This document shows positions 1 through 6,205 of a stretch of 8,446 nt of DNA, one piece after another. The stretch lies in assembly GCA_011322575.1 (NCBI GenBank), contig DRMK01000263.1:1-8446 (forward strand), given 5' to 3'. Below the pieces are notes generated by a model, which searched no databases, had not been told where the DNA came from, and was given only the letters and a program-made list of their open reading frames with translations. The DNA comes from Gammaproteobacteria bacterium. Lineage in GTDB: Bacteria; Pseudomonadota; Gammaproteobacteria; Thiohalospirales; Thiohalospiraceae. Numbering within the stretch: position 1 is the stretch's first letter; each line of letters begins with the position of its first letter. Both the position numbers and the translations under genes were made by a program.

Positions 1-615
1 CAAAACCGGATTGCCGAAGCATCGCGTATGCTCCAGAAGAGCGGTTTCAGGGCCTTTGCCTGGGAGGCGCCACACTACATGGCCAGCGATACCGATTACC
101 GGGCAATCCGGAAGATCTTCCCAGTCTACTATGGAAGATTGATCTACTTTGCGGGAGCGGAACAGGGTTCCGCCAACAGGAGATTCTTTGGCCAGTTTTT
201 TCCCTATCAAATCGCCAGGGACAGGTACGGTTACCAGCTGATTCCGGAAAACATGGGAAATGTGGTGCCGGATCCTTTGCCAGGCTACCGCAAGGTCATG
301 CCTTCGGATCTGATCCGTCATGCGAGAAAGCTCGCCGTGGTTCGGGACGGCGTGGCCAGCTTCTACTACCATCCCTATTTGGGAACGAGTCGGCTGCAGG
401 AGGTTGTTGCGGGGGTTAGGCAGGCCGGTTACGAATTTGTCAGCCCTTGCAGCCTGGGTTTTGAATGTGATGGCAAGGGTGTAGAGATCCCCAGGAGGGA
501 CGCTGCCGTATCGGGTTCCGCAGGACGCGGTTCCGGTGGTGGGGCACTGGGCGTGCTGTCACTGCTCATGGCCATTTTGGTGCCGCTGTTTGGAGAAAGA
601 AAAAGGTATGTTTGA
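1..615 (+). CDS. DUF2334 polysaccharide-deacetylase-like protein, C-terminal part (5' end outside window)
   Basis: The reading frame is open from base 1, so the gene starts upstream; the first ATG in the window (28) is internal, because the residues before it (QNRIAEASR) align with the equivalent part of the next gene. The visible ~204 residues hold the end of a DUF2334 domain, a branch of the polysaccharide deacetylase-like superfamily. Landmarks are FAWEAPHYMAS, GQFFPY, IPENMGNV, PGYRKV, the YHP near the end of the catalytic part, and a Cys pair in SPCSLGFECDG. By hand alignment about 104 of ~153 positions match the downstream paralogue. The protein ends with a Ser/Gly-rich linker (GSAGRGSGGG), a hydrophobic stretch (ALGVLSLLMAILVPLF) and a basic end (ERKR). 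That layout resembles GlyGly-CTERM tails processed by rhombosortase, so an exported, envelope-anchored protein is likely. The TGA stop directly abuts the ATG of the next gene (TGAATG). The substrate is unknown. Confidence 0.85.
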   Translation, partial: QNRIAEASRMLQKSGFRAFAWEAPHYMASDTDYRAIRKIFPVYYGRLIYFAGAEQGSANRRFFGQFFPYQIARDRYGYQLIPENMGNVVPDPLPGYRKVMPSDLIRHARKLAVVRDGVASFYYHPYLGTSRLQEVVAGVRQAGYEFVSPCSLGFECDGKGVEIPRRDAAVSGSAGRGSGGGALGVLSLLMAILVPLFGERKRYV

Positions 616-2592
616 ATGTTGAACGACAATGGAAAAAGCCCTGTATCCGTGGTTGGAGATGCGGGCCGACGGGAGGTGGCTGTAACCGCCCGCGCCATGC
701 TATCGAGTATTGCCGTATGCTGTTTGCTGCTTGTCTCCCATATTGCAAACGCCACGGATGCGCCAGGTGAGGTGCAAGAGGTTCTCGTGCTCTACGACAA
801 TGCCGGACGCTACGGGCATATTGGAAAGGAGCACGCAATCATGCTGGAAAATCTCCTTGGCCATTTCGCTACCGAAGTCGATATCGAGGCAGTGACTCGG
901 TACCAGGCAGGTCAGATGGATGAGTATGATACGGTTTTCTACATCGGCTCCACCTATGAGGAGCCGGAGAAGTGGCTGGCACAGGGCAAACAGGAGCGGT
1001 ACGACAGATATCAGGATTTTCTTGCCGATGTCGCTGGGACGAATGCCGTGGTGGTATGGATGAACCACAATATCCTGGCTCTGGCCGATCTGGTTGGAGG
1101 CAGGAAGGAGTTCGCGGAGCGGTACGGATTCCGGCCCCTGGGGATCGACCCCGATGCCAGATACAACCGGGTCAGATACAAGGATGTGGAGCTGCACAAG
1201 GGGGTGGTGGTACACGCCAACCCCGGGGCCAGTATAAAAACCTGTATCAACGAGATTGATGGCAACGGGTGGGTGCCCGGGGATACCAGGCATGGGCCGT
1301 GGGATTGTGACGGTGCGCTCAATATCATACGTGTGGATTCTGTCAGCGATGTCGAGGTTCATGCGACAGCGTATTCGACCCTGGACGATGATCTGGAGGA
1401 GACGCCATACATCATAAGCTCGGGTAACTTCTGGTACGTTGGCGATCTGCCGTTCATGTATCTCTCCGAAGAGGATCGCTATCTGGCTTTTGCCGATGTT
1501 CTGCACGATATTCTGGGCTCCGGGATCGGTGAGCAGCCGAAGCGGATCATGTTGCGCCTGGAGGATGTCAGTCCCGGGGTTGCCGGTGAGCAGCTGGAGG
1601 AGGTTGCCAGCTATCTGGAGAGGGAGGGGATCCCGTTTACCATTGCAGCCATTGCCACCCATCAGGATCCGCGGGGAGTGGATTCCGGTGGCGTCCCCCG
1701 TTCGCTGGAAATGCCGGGTTCCACGACGGCCGAGGTAATAAAACGTTACTACGAAAAGGGTCTGGCATCGATAGTGATGCATGGCTACAGCCATCAGTGG
1801 AGTGGTGGGGACAACCCATTCAATGGTTTGACCGGAGATGATTTCGAGTTTTACCGGGTTACCGTGAACAGTGATAACTCGTTGGAGTTTCATGGCCCGG
1901 TGCCGAACGATTCCGCTGCGTGGGCGAGCAGCAGGGCCGCGGATGCAGCGCGTATGCTGCTTGACAGCGGCTTCCGGCCCTTTGCCTGGGAGGCACCCCA
2001 TTATATGGCGAGTGAGGCGGATTACATGGCGATTCAGGAGATATTTCCGGTTCACTATGGACGGTTGATTTACTTCAGCGATGAGAGCCCGGATGGCAAT
2101 TTTTTTGGGCAGTTTTTCCCCTATCCGATATACAGGGACAACTATGGCTATCAGGTGATCCCGGAGAACATGGGTAATGTAACAGGAGAACCTTTTCCGG
2201 GGTATCGCAAGGTTGTGCCTGAAGATTTGATTCGCTATGCCGAAAAGCTCTCTGTGGTCCGGGATCGGGTGGCCAGCTTTTTCTACCATCCAACCATGGG
2301 AGTGGGTGATCTCGAGAAGGTAGTCGATGGGGTTCGCGCCGCTGGCTACAGGTTCATTAGTCCCTGTGATCTTGGTTATCGGTGTGACGGTAGTGCGGTG
2401 GATATTCCGGAGAAAGAGATTGAGCCGGAGCCGGAACGGAAGAAAGCGTTGTTTGGAGCAGCGGCGGTAGATATACAGAGTATCCTGGCCATTGCAGTTC
2501 TGCTGGGTGGGCGGCTAGGGAGGAGGCTGCTTGTTCCTCGAGGGGTACCGGATTTCAGGCGACGTTTCTTCGGTCCAGCCGCCGGTAGTTGA
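616..2592 (+). CDS. DUF2334 polysaccharide-deacetylase-like exported protein, complete paralogue
   Basis: This 658-residue protein is probably secreted. The hydrophobic segment at about 28-43 ends in ANA (44-46), a plausible signal peptidase I site. Residues ~55-300 form an N-terminal region (VLVLYDN, DTVFYIGSTYEEP, VVVWMNHN) with the look of an alpha/beta, amidotransferase-like domain. DUF2334 follows from ~308: LRLEDVSP (E316-D317), H389-GYS-H393 (a likely metal-binding H-x3-H), FAWEAPHY (456-463), YHP (557-559) and a Cys pair C584/C590. The C-terminus has a charged linker, then an AAAVDIQS stretch leading into a hydrophobic segment and GRLGRR, resembling a JDVT-CTERM-type sorting tail, followed by ~20 extra residues. 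I chose ATG 616: it abuts the upstream stop and has AAAAGG 9 nt before it. ATG 697 would leave a shorter signal peptide but has its purine-rich stretch too far away. The last 38 nt overlap yifB convergently. The family is recognised with confidence, but its substrate is not known. Confidence 0.88.
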   Translation: MLNDNGKSPVSVVGDAGRREVAVTARAMLSSIAVCCLLLVSHIANATDAPGEVQEVLVLYDNAGRYGHIGKEHAIMLENLLGHFATEVDIEAVTRYQAGQMDEYDTVFYIGSTYEEPEKWLAQGKQERYDRYQDFLADVAGTNAVVVWMNHNILALADLVGGRKEFAERYGFRPLGIDPDARYNRVRYKDVELHKGVVVHANPGASIKTCINEIDGNGWVPGDTRHGPWDCDGALNIIRVDSVSDVEVHATAYSTLDDDLEETPYIISSGNFWYVGDLPFMYLSEEDRYLAFADVLHDILGSGIGEQPKRIMLRLEDVSPGVAGEQLEEVASYLEREGIPFTIAAIATHQDPRGVDSGGVPRSLEMPGSTTAEVIKRYYEKGLASIVMHGYSHQWSGGDNPFNGLTGDDFEFYRVTVNSDNSLEFHGPVPNDSAAWASSRAADAARMLLDSGFRPFAWEAPHYMASEADYMAIQEIFPVHYGRLIYFSDESPDGNFFGQFFPYPIYRDNYGYQVIPENMGNVTGEPFPGYRKVVPEDLIRYAEKLSVVRDRVASFFYHPTMGVGDLEKVVDGVRAAGYRFISPCDLGYRCDGSAVDIPEKEIEPEPERKKALFGAAAVDIQSILAIAVLLGGRLGRRLLVPRGVPDFRRRFFGPAAGS

Positions 2593-4072
2593 TCGCCTCG
2601 CTGAGATGGGAGGTTGCGATCCGCTCCGCGCCCTCCAGATCGGCGATGGTGCGCGCCAGTTTGAGTATCCGGTGATAGGCGCGGGCAGAGAGGCCAAGCT
2701 GTTCGATGGCCCGCTCCAGCAGCTTGTGATCTCCGGGAGCAAGGGGGCAGCACTCTTCGATTTGCCGGTTGCCGAGCCGGGCGTTGGCAACTCCGTTGCG
2801 CTGCAGCTGGATGTGGCGGGCCTTCTCCACGCGGGTGCGAACCTGGGCGCTGGTCTCGCTCTTCTCCGCCGGACTCCGGTTCAGCTGGTCGAGCGGGATG
2901 GCCGGAACCTCCACGTGCATGTCGATCCGGTCCAGCAGCGGGCCGGATAGTTTGGCCTGGTAGCGCCGAACCTGATCCGGAGTGCAGCGGCAGCGCCCGC
3001 TGCCGTGGCCCAGATAGCCGCAGGGGCAGGGATTCATGGCGGCGATTAGCTGGAAGCGGGCGGGAAACTCTGCCTGCCGTGCGGCCCGGGAGATGGTGAT
3101 CTGTCCTGACTCTATGGGTTCGCGCAGTACCTCCAGTACCCGGCGATCGAACTCCGGTAGCTCGTCCAGAAACAGTACGCCGTTGTGCGCCAGCGAGATT
3201 TCGCCCGGGCGGGGATGGCTGCCGCCACCTACCAGCGCGACACCCGAACTGGTGTGGTGCGGGGCGCGAAACGGGCGTTTGCCCCAGTTCCTGATGTCGA
3301 AACCGCCCTCACTGATGGAGTGGATCGCTGCAGTCTCTTGCGCCTCCAGCCCGGTCATGGTGGGCAGTATGCCGGGCAGGTGGCGCGCCAGCATGGTCTT
3401 GCCGGTTCCCGGCGGGCCGGTCAGCAGCAGGCTGTGGGAGCCCGCGGCGGCGATCTCCAGGGCCCGTTTGGCCAGATGTTGCCCGCGTATCTCGGAAAGG
3501 TCCTCCTCCGCTGGTGGTCCGCCCCTGGCGCGCCGCCGCGTGGTGTAGGCCGGAATGGGGTCGTTGCCGTTGAGATGGGCGCAGACCTGGAGCAGATGGC
3601 GCGCTGCCACCACCTCCAGGCCGTCCACCAGCGAGGCCTCCTCCGCGTTCCCCTCCGGCACCAGCATGGCGCGACCCGCCTTGCGGGTCTGCAGCGCCGC
3701 GGGCAGTATGCCGCGCACCGGGCGCAGTTCGCCACTCAGGGCCAGCTCTCCGAAGAACTCATATCGATCCAGCTCTTGGTGCGGAATCTGCTTCGAGGCG
3801 GCGAGAATCCCCAGGGCAACAGGCAGGTCGAAACGCCCCCCCTCCTTGGGGAGATCGGCGGGAGCCAGGTTGATGGTTATGCGCTGCATGGGAAACTCGA
3901 ACCGGCTGTTCAGGATTGCACCGCGCACCCTGTCCCTGCTCTCCTTGACCGCCGTTTCGGGTAGGCCGACGATGTTCAGGCCGGGCAGGCCGCTGGAGAG
4001 GTGCACTTCGACGATCACGGAAGGTGCGTCGATACCGGCCTGTGCCCTGCAGTAGGTCGTGGCCAGCGGCAT
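2555..4072 (-). CDS. yifB: YifB/ComM family Mg-chelatase-like AAA+ ATPase
   Basis: A 505-residue protein, the usual length for this family. The N-terminal ChlI/Lon-protease-like domain (about 1-125) carries GLPGLNIVGLPETAVKESRDRVR and the segment around NLAPADLPKEGGRFDLPVALG. The AAA+ Mg-chelatase domain (about 190-390) has Walker A GPPGTGKT (219-226), Walker B VLFLDE (299-304), FRAPHHTSS (268-276) and a four-Cys cluster C349/C351/C361/C363 in NPCPCGYLGHGSGRCRC. The C-terminal Mg_chelatase_C domain ends in INYRRLDR (494-501). The characterised relative ComM is a hexameric helicase that promotes branch migration during natural transformation; in non-competent bacteria the role of YifB is less clear. 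The start lies 7 nt downstream of the ubiK stop, so the two are probably co-transcribed. No strong ribosome-binding site is visible before it. The 3' end overlaps the convergent DUF2334 gene by 38 nt, with no room for a terminator between them. Confidence 0.96.
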   Translation of the reverse strand: MPLATTYCRAQAGIDAPSVIVEVHLSSGLPGLNIVGLPETAVKESRDRVRGAILNSRFEFPMQRITINLAPADLPKEGGRFDLPVALGILAASKQIPHQELDRYEFFGELALSGELRPVRGILPAALQTRKAGRAMLVPEGNAEEASLVDGLEVVAARHLLQVCAHLNGNDPIPAYTTRRRARGGPPAEEDLSEIRGQHLAKRALEIAAAGSHSLLLTGPPGTGKTMLARHLPGILPTMTGLEAQETAAIHSISEGGFDIRNWGKRPFRAPHHTSSGVALVGGGSHPRPGEISLAHNGVLFLDELPEFDRRVLEVLREPIESGQITISRAARQAEFPARFQLIAAMNPCPCGYLGHGSGRCRCTPDQVRRYQAKLSGPLLDRIDMHVEVPAIPLDQLNRSPAEKSETSAQVRTRVEKARHIQLQRNGVANARLGNRQIEECCPLAPGDHKLLERAIEQLGLSARAYHRILKLARTIADLEGAERIATSHLSEAINYRRLDRRNVA

Positions 4073-4079
4073 CCGCGGC

Positions 4080-4334
4080 CTAGCCGTTCTCTTTCAGCCG
4101 GGCTTCCAGTTCAGCTATCTGCTGCTCCAGCAGCTCCAGCTTGGCGCGGGATCTGGCCAGCAGCTCGCTCTGCAGCTCGAACTCCTCGCGGGTCACCAGA
4201 TCCATGCGGGTGAACACCCCCTGCATGGCGGCGCGCAGGTTTTTCTCCAGATCCCTGGTGAGCTGGCCGCCGCCTACGGGCAGGGCCTTCATCACCTGGT
4301 TTACGAGATTGTCAAGAAACTCTGTCTTTATCAT
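4080..4334 (-). CDS. ubiK: UbiK ubiquinone biosynthesis accessory factor (BMFP/YqiC family)
   Basis: An 84-residue protein. The N-terminal part (MIKTEFLDNLVNQVMKALP) is an amphipathic helix; the middle carries the family signature RMDLVTREEFELQ (about 43-55), and the C-terminus is a coiled coil (LLARSRAKLELLEQQIAELEARL). This matches the E. coli YqiC/UbiK pattern (TRLDLVSREEF, then LLEQRISELEAR). UbiK is a cytosolic or membrane-peripheral trimeric factor that binds UbiJ and lipid and helps the late, oxygen-dependent steps of ubiquinone synthesis. It is limited to proteobacteria, which supports the placement of this genome. It is the first gene of the ubiK-yifB pair. The ATG has no clear Shine-Dalgarno; a TACAAT (a -10-like hexamer) lies only ~6 nt before it on the coding strand, so a very short or absent leader is possible. 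Confidence 0.93.
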   Translation of the reverse strand: MIKTEFLDNLVNQVMKALPVGGGQLTRDLEKNLRAAMQGVFTRMDLVTREEFELQSELLARSRAKLELLEQQIAELEARLKENG

Positions 4335-4412
4335 GGGGACATTGTAGCGGGAATCGATACCGGTTTGTAGCTCACCCTCTCCCGATCAATTTTCGGGCAC
4401 GAGTTACTGCCC

Positions 4413-4429
4413 TGCACCGTTATGGTGCG
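4413..4429 (+). promoter_or_regulatory. Putative NtrC (GlnG) binding site
   Basis: The sequence TGCACCGTTATGGTGCG contains GCAC (4414-4417), seven bases, then GTGC (4425-4428). This is the GCAC-N7-GTGC core of enterobacterial NtrC sites and closely resembles the glnA enhancer pattern (GCACCAACATGGTGC). It lies about 100 bp before the glnK ATG, a normal place for an NtrC enhancer, and glnK-amtB operons are classic NtrC targets. The weak point is the lack of an obvious sigma-54 promoter downstream. Confidence 0.6.
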
Positions 4430-4450
4430 CAGCCAGCCGTGGCGTGATAT

Positions 4451-4498
4451 TATTGCCCCGGCAACCAAATAATTACATCTTTAGTTGCCGGGGCAATA
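4451..4498. repeat. Perfect 15-bp inverted repeat made of two TTGCC-N2-GGCAA palindromes before glnK
   Basis: The left arm tattgccccggcaac (4451-4465) and right arm gttgccggggcaata (4484-4498) are perfect reverse complements, separated by the AT-rich spacer caaataattacatcttta (4466-4483). Each arm is itself a small palindrome, TTGCC-N2-GGCAA (4453-4464 and 4485-4496). The two copies are 32 bp apart, close to three helical turns. This layout fits a pair of operators for a dimeric regulator, or a long stem-loop in the glnK leader if transcription starts upstream. The right arm ends 16 nt before the Shine-Dalgarno. The sequence is certain; the function is inference. Confidence 0.75.
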
Positions 4499-4514
4499 TC
4501 GGCACGGCAGACAG

Positions 4515-4523
4515 CAGAGGAGG
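4515..4523 (+). promoter_or_regulatory. Shine-Dalgarno of glnK, fixes the start
   Basis: The purine run around GAGGAGGG sits 5-6 nt before ATG 4530. It selects the MKLITAIIKP start over an in-frame upstream ATG at 4485, which would add 15 residues and begins inside the inverted repeat. Confidence 0.85.
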
Positions 4524-4529
4524 GTGAGC

Positions 4530-4868
4530 ATGAAACTGATAACGGCCATTATCAAGCCATTCAAGCTGGACGACGTCCGTGAGGCCCTTTCGGAAATCGG
4601 TGTGCAGGGGATCACGGTCACCGACGTTAAGGGGTTCGGACGTCAGAAAGGGCATACCGAGCTCTACCGGGGAGCAGAGTATGTGGTGGATTTCCTGCCC
4701 AAGGTGAAGATCGAGGTTGCCATTCCGGACGATCTGCTGGAGCGGACCATCGATGCTGTCAGCCGTTCCGCCAATACCGGAAAGATTGGGGATGGCAAGA
4801 TCTTCGTGGTGGATCTGGAGCAGGCGGTGCGTATCCGCACCGGGGAGTCCGGGGAGGAGGCGTTGTAG
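4530..4868 (+). CDS. glnK: P-II nitrogen regulatory protein GlnK
   Basis: A 112-residue protein, the exact usual P-II length. It starts MKLITAIIKPFKLDDVREAL, carries the T-loop KGFGRQKGHTELYRGAEY with the uridylylation residue Y51, and has the nucleotide-binding signature TGKIGDGKIF (83-92) and the C-terminal RIRTGE. It is very close to E. coli GlnK. P-II trimers bind ATP/ADP and 2-oxoglutarate and are uridylylated by GlnD when nitrogen is short. Unmodified GlnK plugs the AmtB pore. The gene lies 23 nt upstream of the amtB start, the standard glnK-amtB operon. The paralogue GlnB would have the same length and T-loop, but the amtB linkage favours GlnK. Expression is probably under NtrC control through the site at 4413-4429. 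Confidence 0.96.
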   Translation: MKLITAIIKPFKLDDVREALSEIGVQGITVTDVKGFGRQKGHTELYRGAEYVVDFLPKVKIEVAIPDDLLERTIDAVSRSANTGKIGDGKIFVVDLEQAVRIRTGESGEEAL

Positions 4869-4880
4869 TTCCTGGCCGAA

Positions 4881-4886
4881 GGGGAG
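4881..4886 (+). promoter_or_regulatory. Shine-Dalgarno of amtB, favours ATG 4892
   Basis: GGGGAG lies 5 nt before ATG 4892. An in-frame GTG at 4886 is also possible but overlaps this purine run, so the ATG two codons later is the better start. Confidence 0.7.
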
Positions 4887-4891
4887 TGGAG

Positions 4892-6205
4892 ATGTACATA
4901 AAACGGGTATCGAATTTTCTGGGGGTGGCGGGAGGAGCATTGTGCCTTCCCGGTGTGGCGCTGGCGGGTGGTGAGGTCACCATGAGTGGTGCGGACACGG
5001 CGTGGATTCTTGGTTCGACAGCGCTGGTGCTGTTCATGACGCTGCCGGGACTGGCCCTTTTCTACGGTGGTCTGGTGCGGACCCGCAACGTGCTCTCCGT
5101 GCTGATGCAGTGTTTCGCCATTGCCGGGGTTTCGTCGATTCTGTGGCTGCTGTTCGCCTACAGTCTGGCCTTTGCCGAGGGCAACGCCCTTATCGGAGAT
5201 CTGAGCAAGGTGATGATGGCCGGCGTGGGCCGTGACTCGTTGGTGGGGACCATCCCGGAGTCCATATTCATGCTGTTCCAGATGACCTTTGCAGTAATCA
5301 CCCCGGCGCTGGTAATCGGCGGTTTTGCCGAACGCATGAAGTTTTCCGCCATGCTCATCTTCAGCGCGCTGTGGCTGGTGTTCGTCTATGCGCCCATTAC
5401 CCACTGGGTGTGGGGCGGTGGATGGCTGGGTGCCATGGGGCTGTATGATTTTGCCGGCGGTACGGTGGTGCATATCACGGCCGGCGTGGCTGCGCTGGTG
5501 GCCGCCATCGTGCTGGGGCCGAGGAGAGGTTTTGGCAGCGCAGCCATCATGCCACACAATATGACCATGACGGTGACCGGGGCCGGCATGCTGTGGGTGG
5601 GCTGGTTCGGTTTCAACGGCGGCAGCGCGCTGGCCGCGGACGGAACTGCCGCCATGGCCATGCTGGTGACCCACATCTCCGCAGCGACTGCGGCCCTGAC
5701 CTGGATGTTCATCGAGTGGAAAAGGTTTGGCAAGCCCAGCATGCTGGGAACCGTTACCGGCATGGTGGCCGGTCTGGGAACCATAACCCCGGCCTCCGGC
5801 TTCGTCGGTCCGGGCGGCGCCCTGGTCATCGGCTTGCTGGCCGGGTTTGTCTGTTTCAACGCCACCCAGTACATCAAGCAGGTTCTCGAGATAGATGACT
5901 CCCTCGACGTGTTTCCTGTCCACGGGGTGGGGGGCATGCTGGGAACCCTGCTGGCCGGAGTATTTTCCTCGGTTTCGCTGGGGGTGTTCAGCGGTTACGG
6001 CTATGCGGACGGGATCGGCTCCATGGGGGGACAGGTCTACGTGCAGCTAATCGGGATCTTTGCTACGGTGGCCTTTACTGCCGCGGTGACCTGGGGGCTG
6101 CTCAAGGTGGTGGATGCCGTGGTGGGTCTGCGAGTCTCCGAGGAGCAGGAGATCGAGGGTCTGGATCTGGCCCTTCACGAGGAGCGCGGGTACAACCTTC
6201 AGTAA
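4892..6205 (+). CDS. amtB: Ammonium transporter AmtB
   Basis: A 437-residue inner-membrane ammonium channel. The N-terminus has a cleavable signal (hydrophobic to ALA 23-25, then GGEV), as in other bacterial Amt proteins whose mature N-terminus is periplasmic. About eleven hydrophobic membrane segments follow. Family landmarks: FYGGLVRTRNVLSVLMQ (58-73), the gate Phe region LFQMTFA (F129), the structural/ammonium-site Asp D186 in LYDFAGG, the pore twin histidines H194 (GGTVVHITAG) and H344 (DVFPVHGVGG), and WFGFNGGS (238-245). The C-terminal cytoplasmic tail GLRVSEEQEIEGLDLALHEERGY is the conserved segment that contacts GlnK. All key residues are present, so the transporter should work. It is the second gene of the glnK-amtB operon. 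Its last 104 nt are overlapped, on the opposite strand, by the tail of the convergent HD-domain gene. Confidence 0.97.
   Translation: MYIKRVSNFLGVAGGALCLPGVALAGGEVTMSGADTAWILGSTALVLFMTLPGLALFYGGLVRTRNVLSVLMQCFAIAGVSSILWLLFAYSLAFAEGNALIGDLSKVMMAGVGRDSLVGTIPESIFMLFQMTFAVITPALVIGGFAERMKFSAMLIFSALWLVFVYAPITHWVWGGGWLGAMGLYDFAGGTVVHITAGVAALVAAIVLGPRRGFGSAAIMPHNMTMTVTGAGMLWVGWFGFNGGSALAADGTAAMAMLVTHISAATAALTWMFIEWKRFGKPSMLGTVTGMVAGLGTITPASGFVGPGGALVIGLLAGFVCFNATQYIKQVLEIDDSLDVFPVHGVGGMLGTLLAGVFSSVSLGVFSGYGYADGIGSMGGQVYVQLIGIFATVAFTAAVTWGLLKVVDAVVGLRVSEEQEIEGLDLALHEERGYNLQ

Larger units (their letters stand above)
4335..4529. promoter_or_regulatory. Divergent intergenic region between ubiK and glnK
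   Basis: These 195 nt separate the divergent starts of ubiK (minus) and glnK (plus), so promoters for both should lie here. The region has no plausible gene of its own. It contains an NtrC-type dyad and a pair of TTGCC-N2-GGCAA palindromes, listed separately, with an AT-rich 18-nt stretch between the palindromes. I could not find a properly spaced -24/-12 sigma-54 promoter (GG-N10-GC with good flanks) or a good sigma-70 promoter for glnK. Confidence 0.7.

Noticed and set aside
700..2289. A 529-codon open frame on the minus strand opposite the second DUF2334 gene
   Set aside because: The plus-strand frame has a signal peptide, clear family motifs and a close paralogue next door; the antisense product has no recognisable domain and no start context.
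3185..3964. A 259-codon plus-strand open frame opposite yifB
   Set aside because: Antisense shadow of a strongly conserved ATPase gene.
4335..4346. TACAAT just before ubiK as a promoter giving a leaderless mRNA
   Set aside because: The -10-like hexamer is good but the best -35 at 17 bp spacing (TACAAA) matches only half of TTGACA; too weak to list as a promoter.
4381..4397. Small hairpin CCCGA-N7-TCGGG near the ubiK side of the intergenic region
   Set aside because: Only a 5-bp stem with no T-run on either strand and no gene ending there, so it is not a terminator; likely chance.
4664..5923. A 419-codon minus-strand open frame opposite glnK and amtB
   Set aside because: It is a His/Gln/Gly-rich shadow of the amtB codon pattern; both sense genes are unmistakable.
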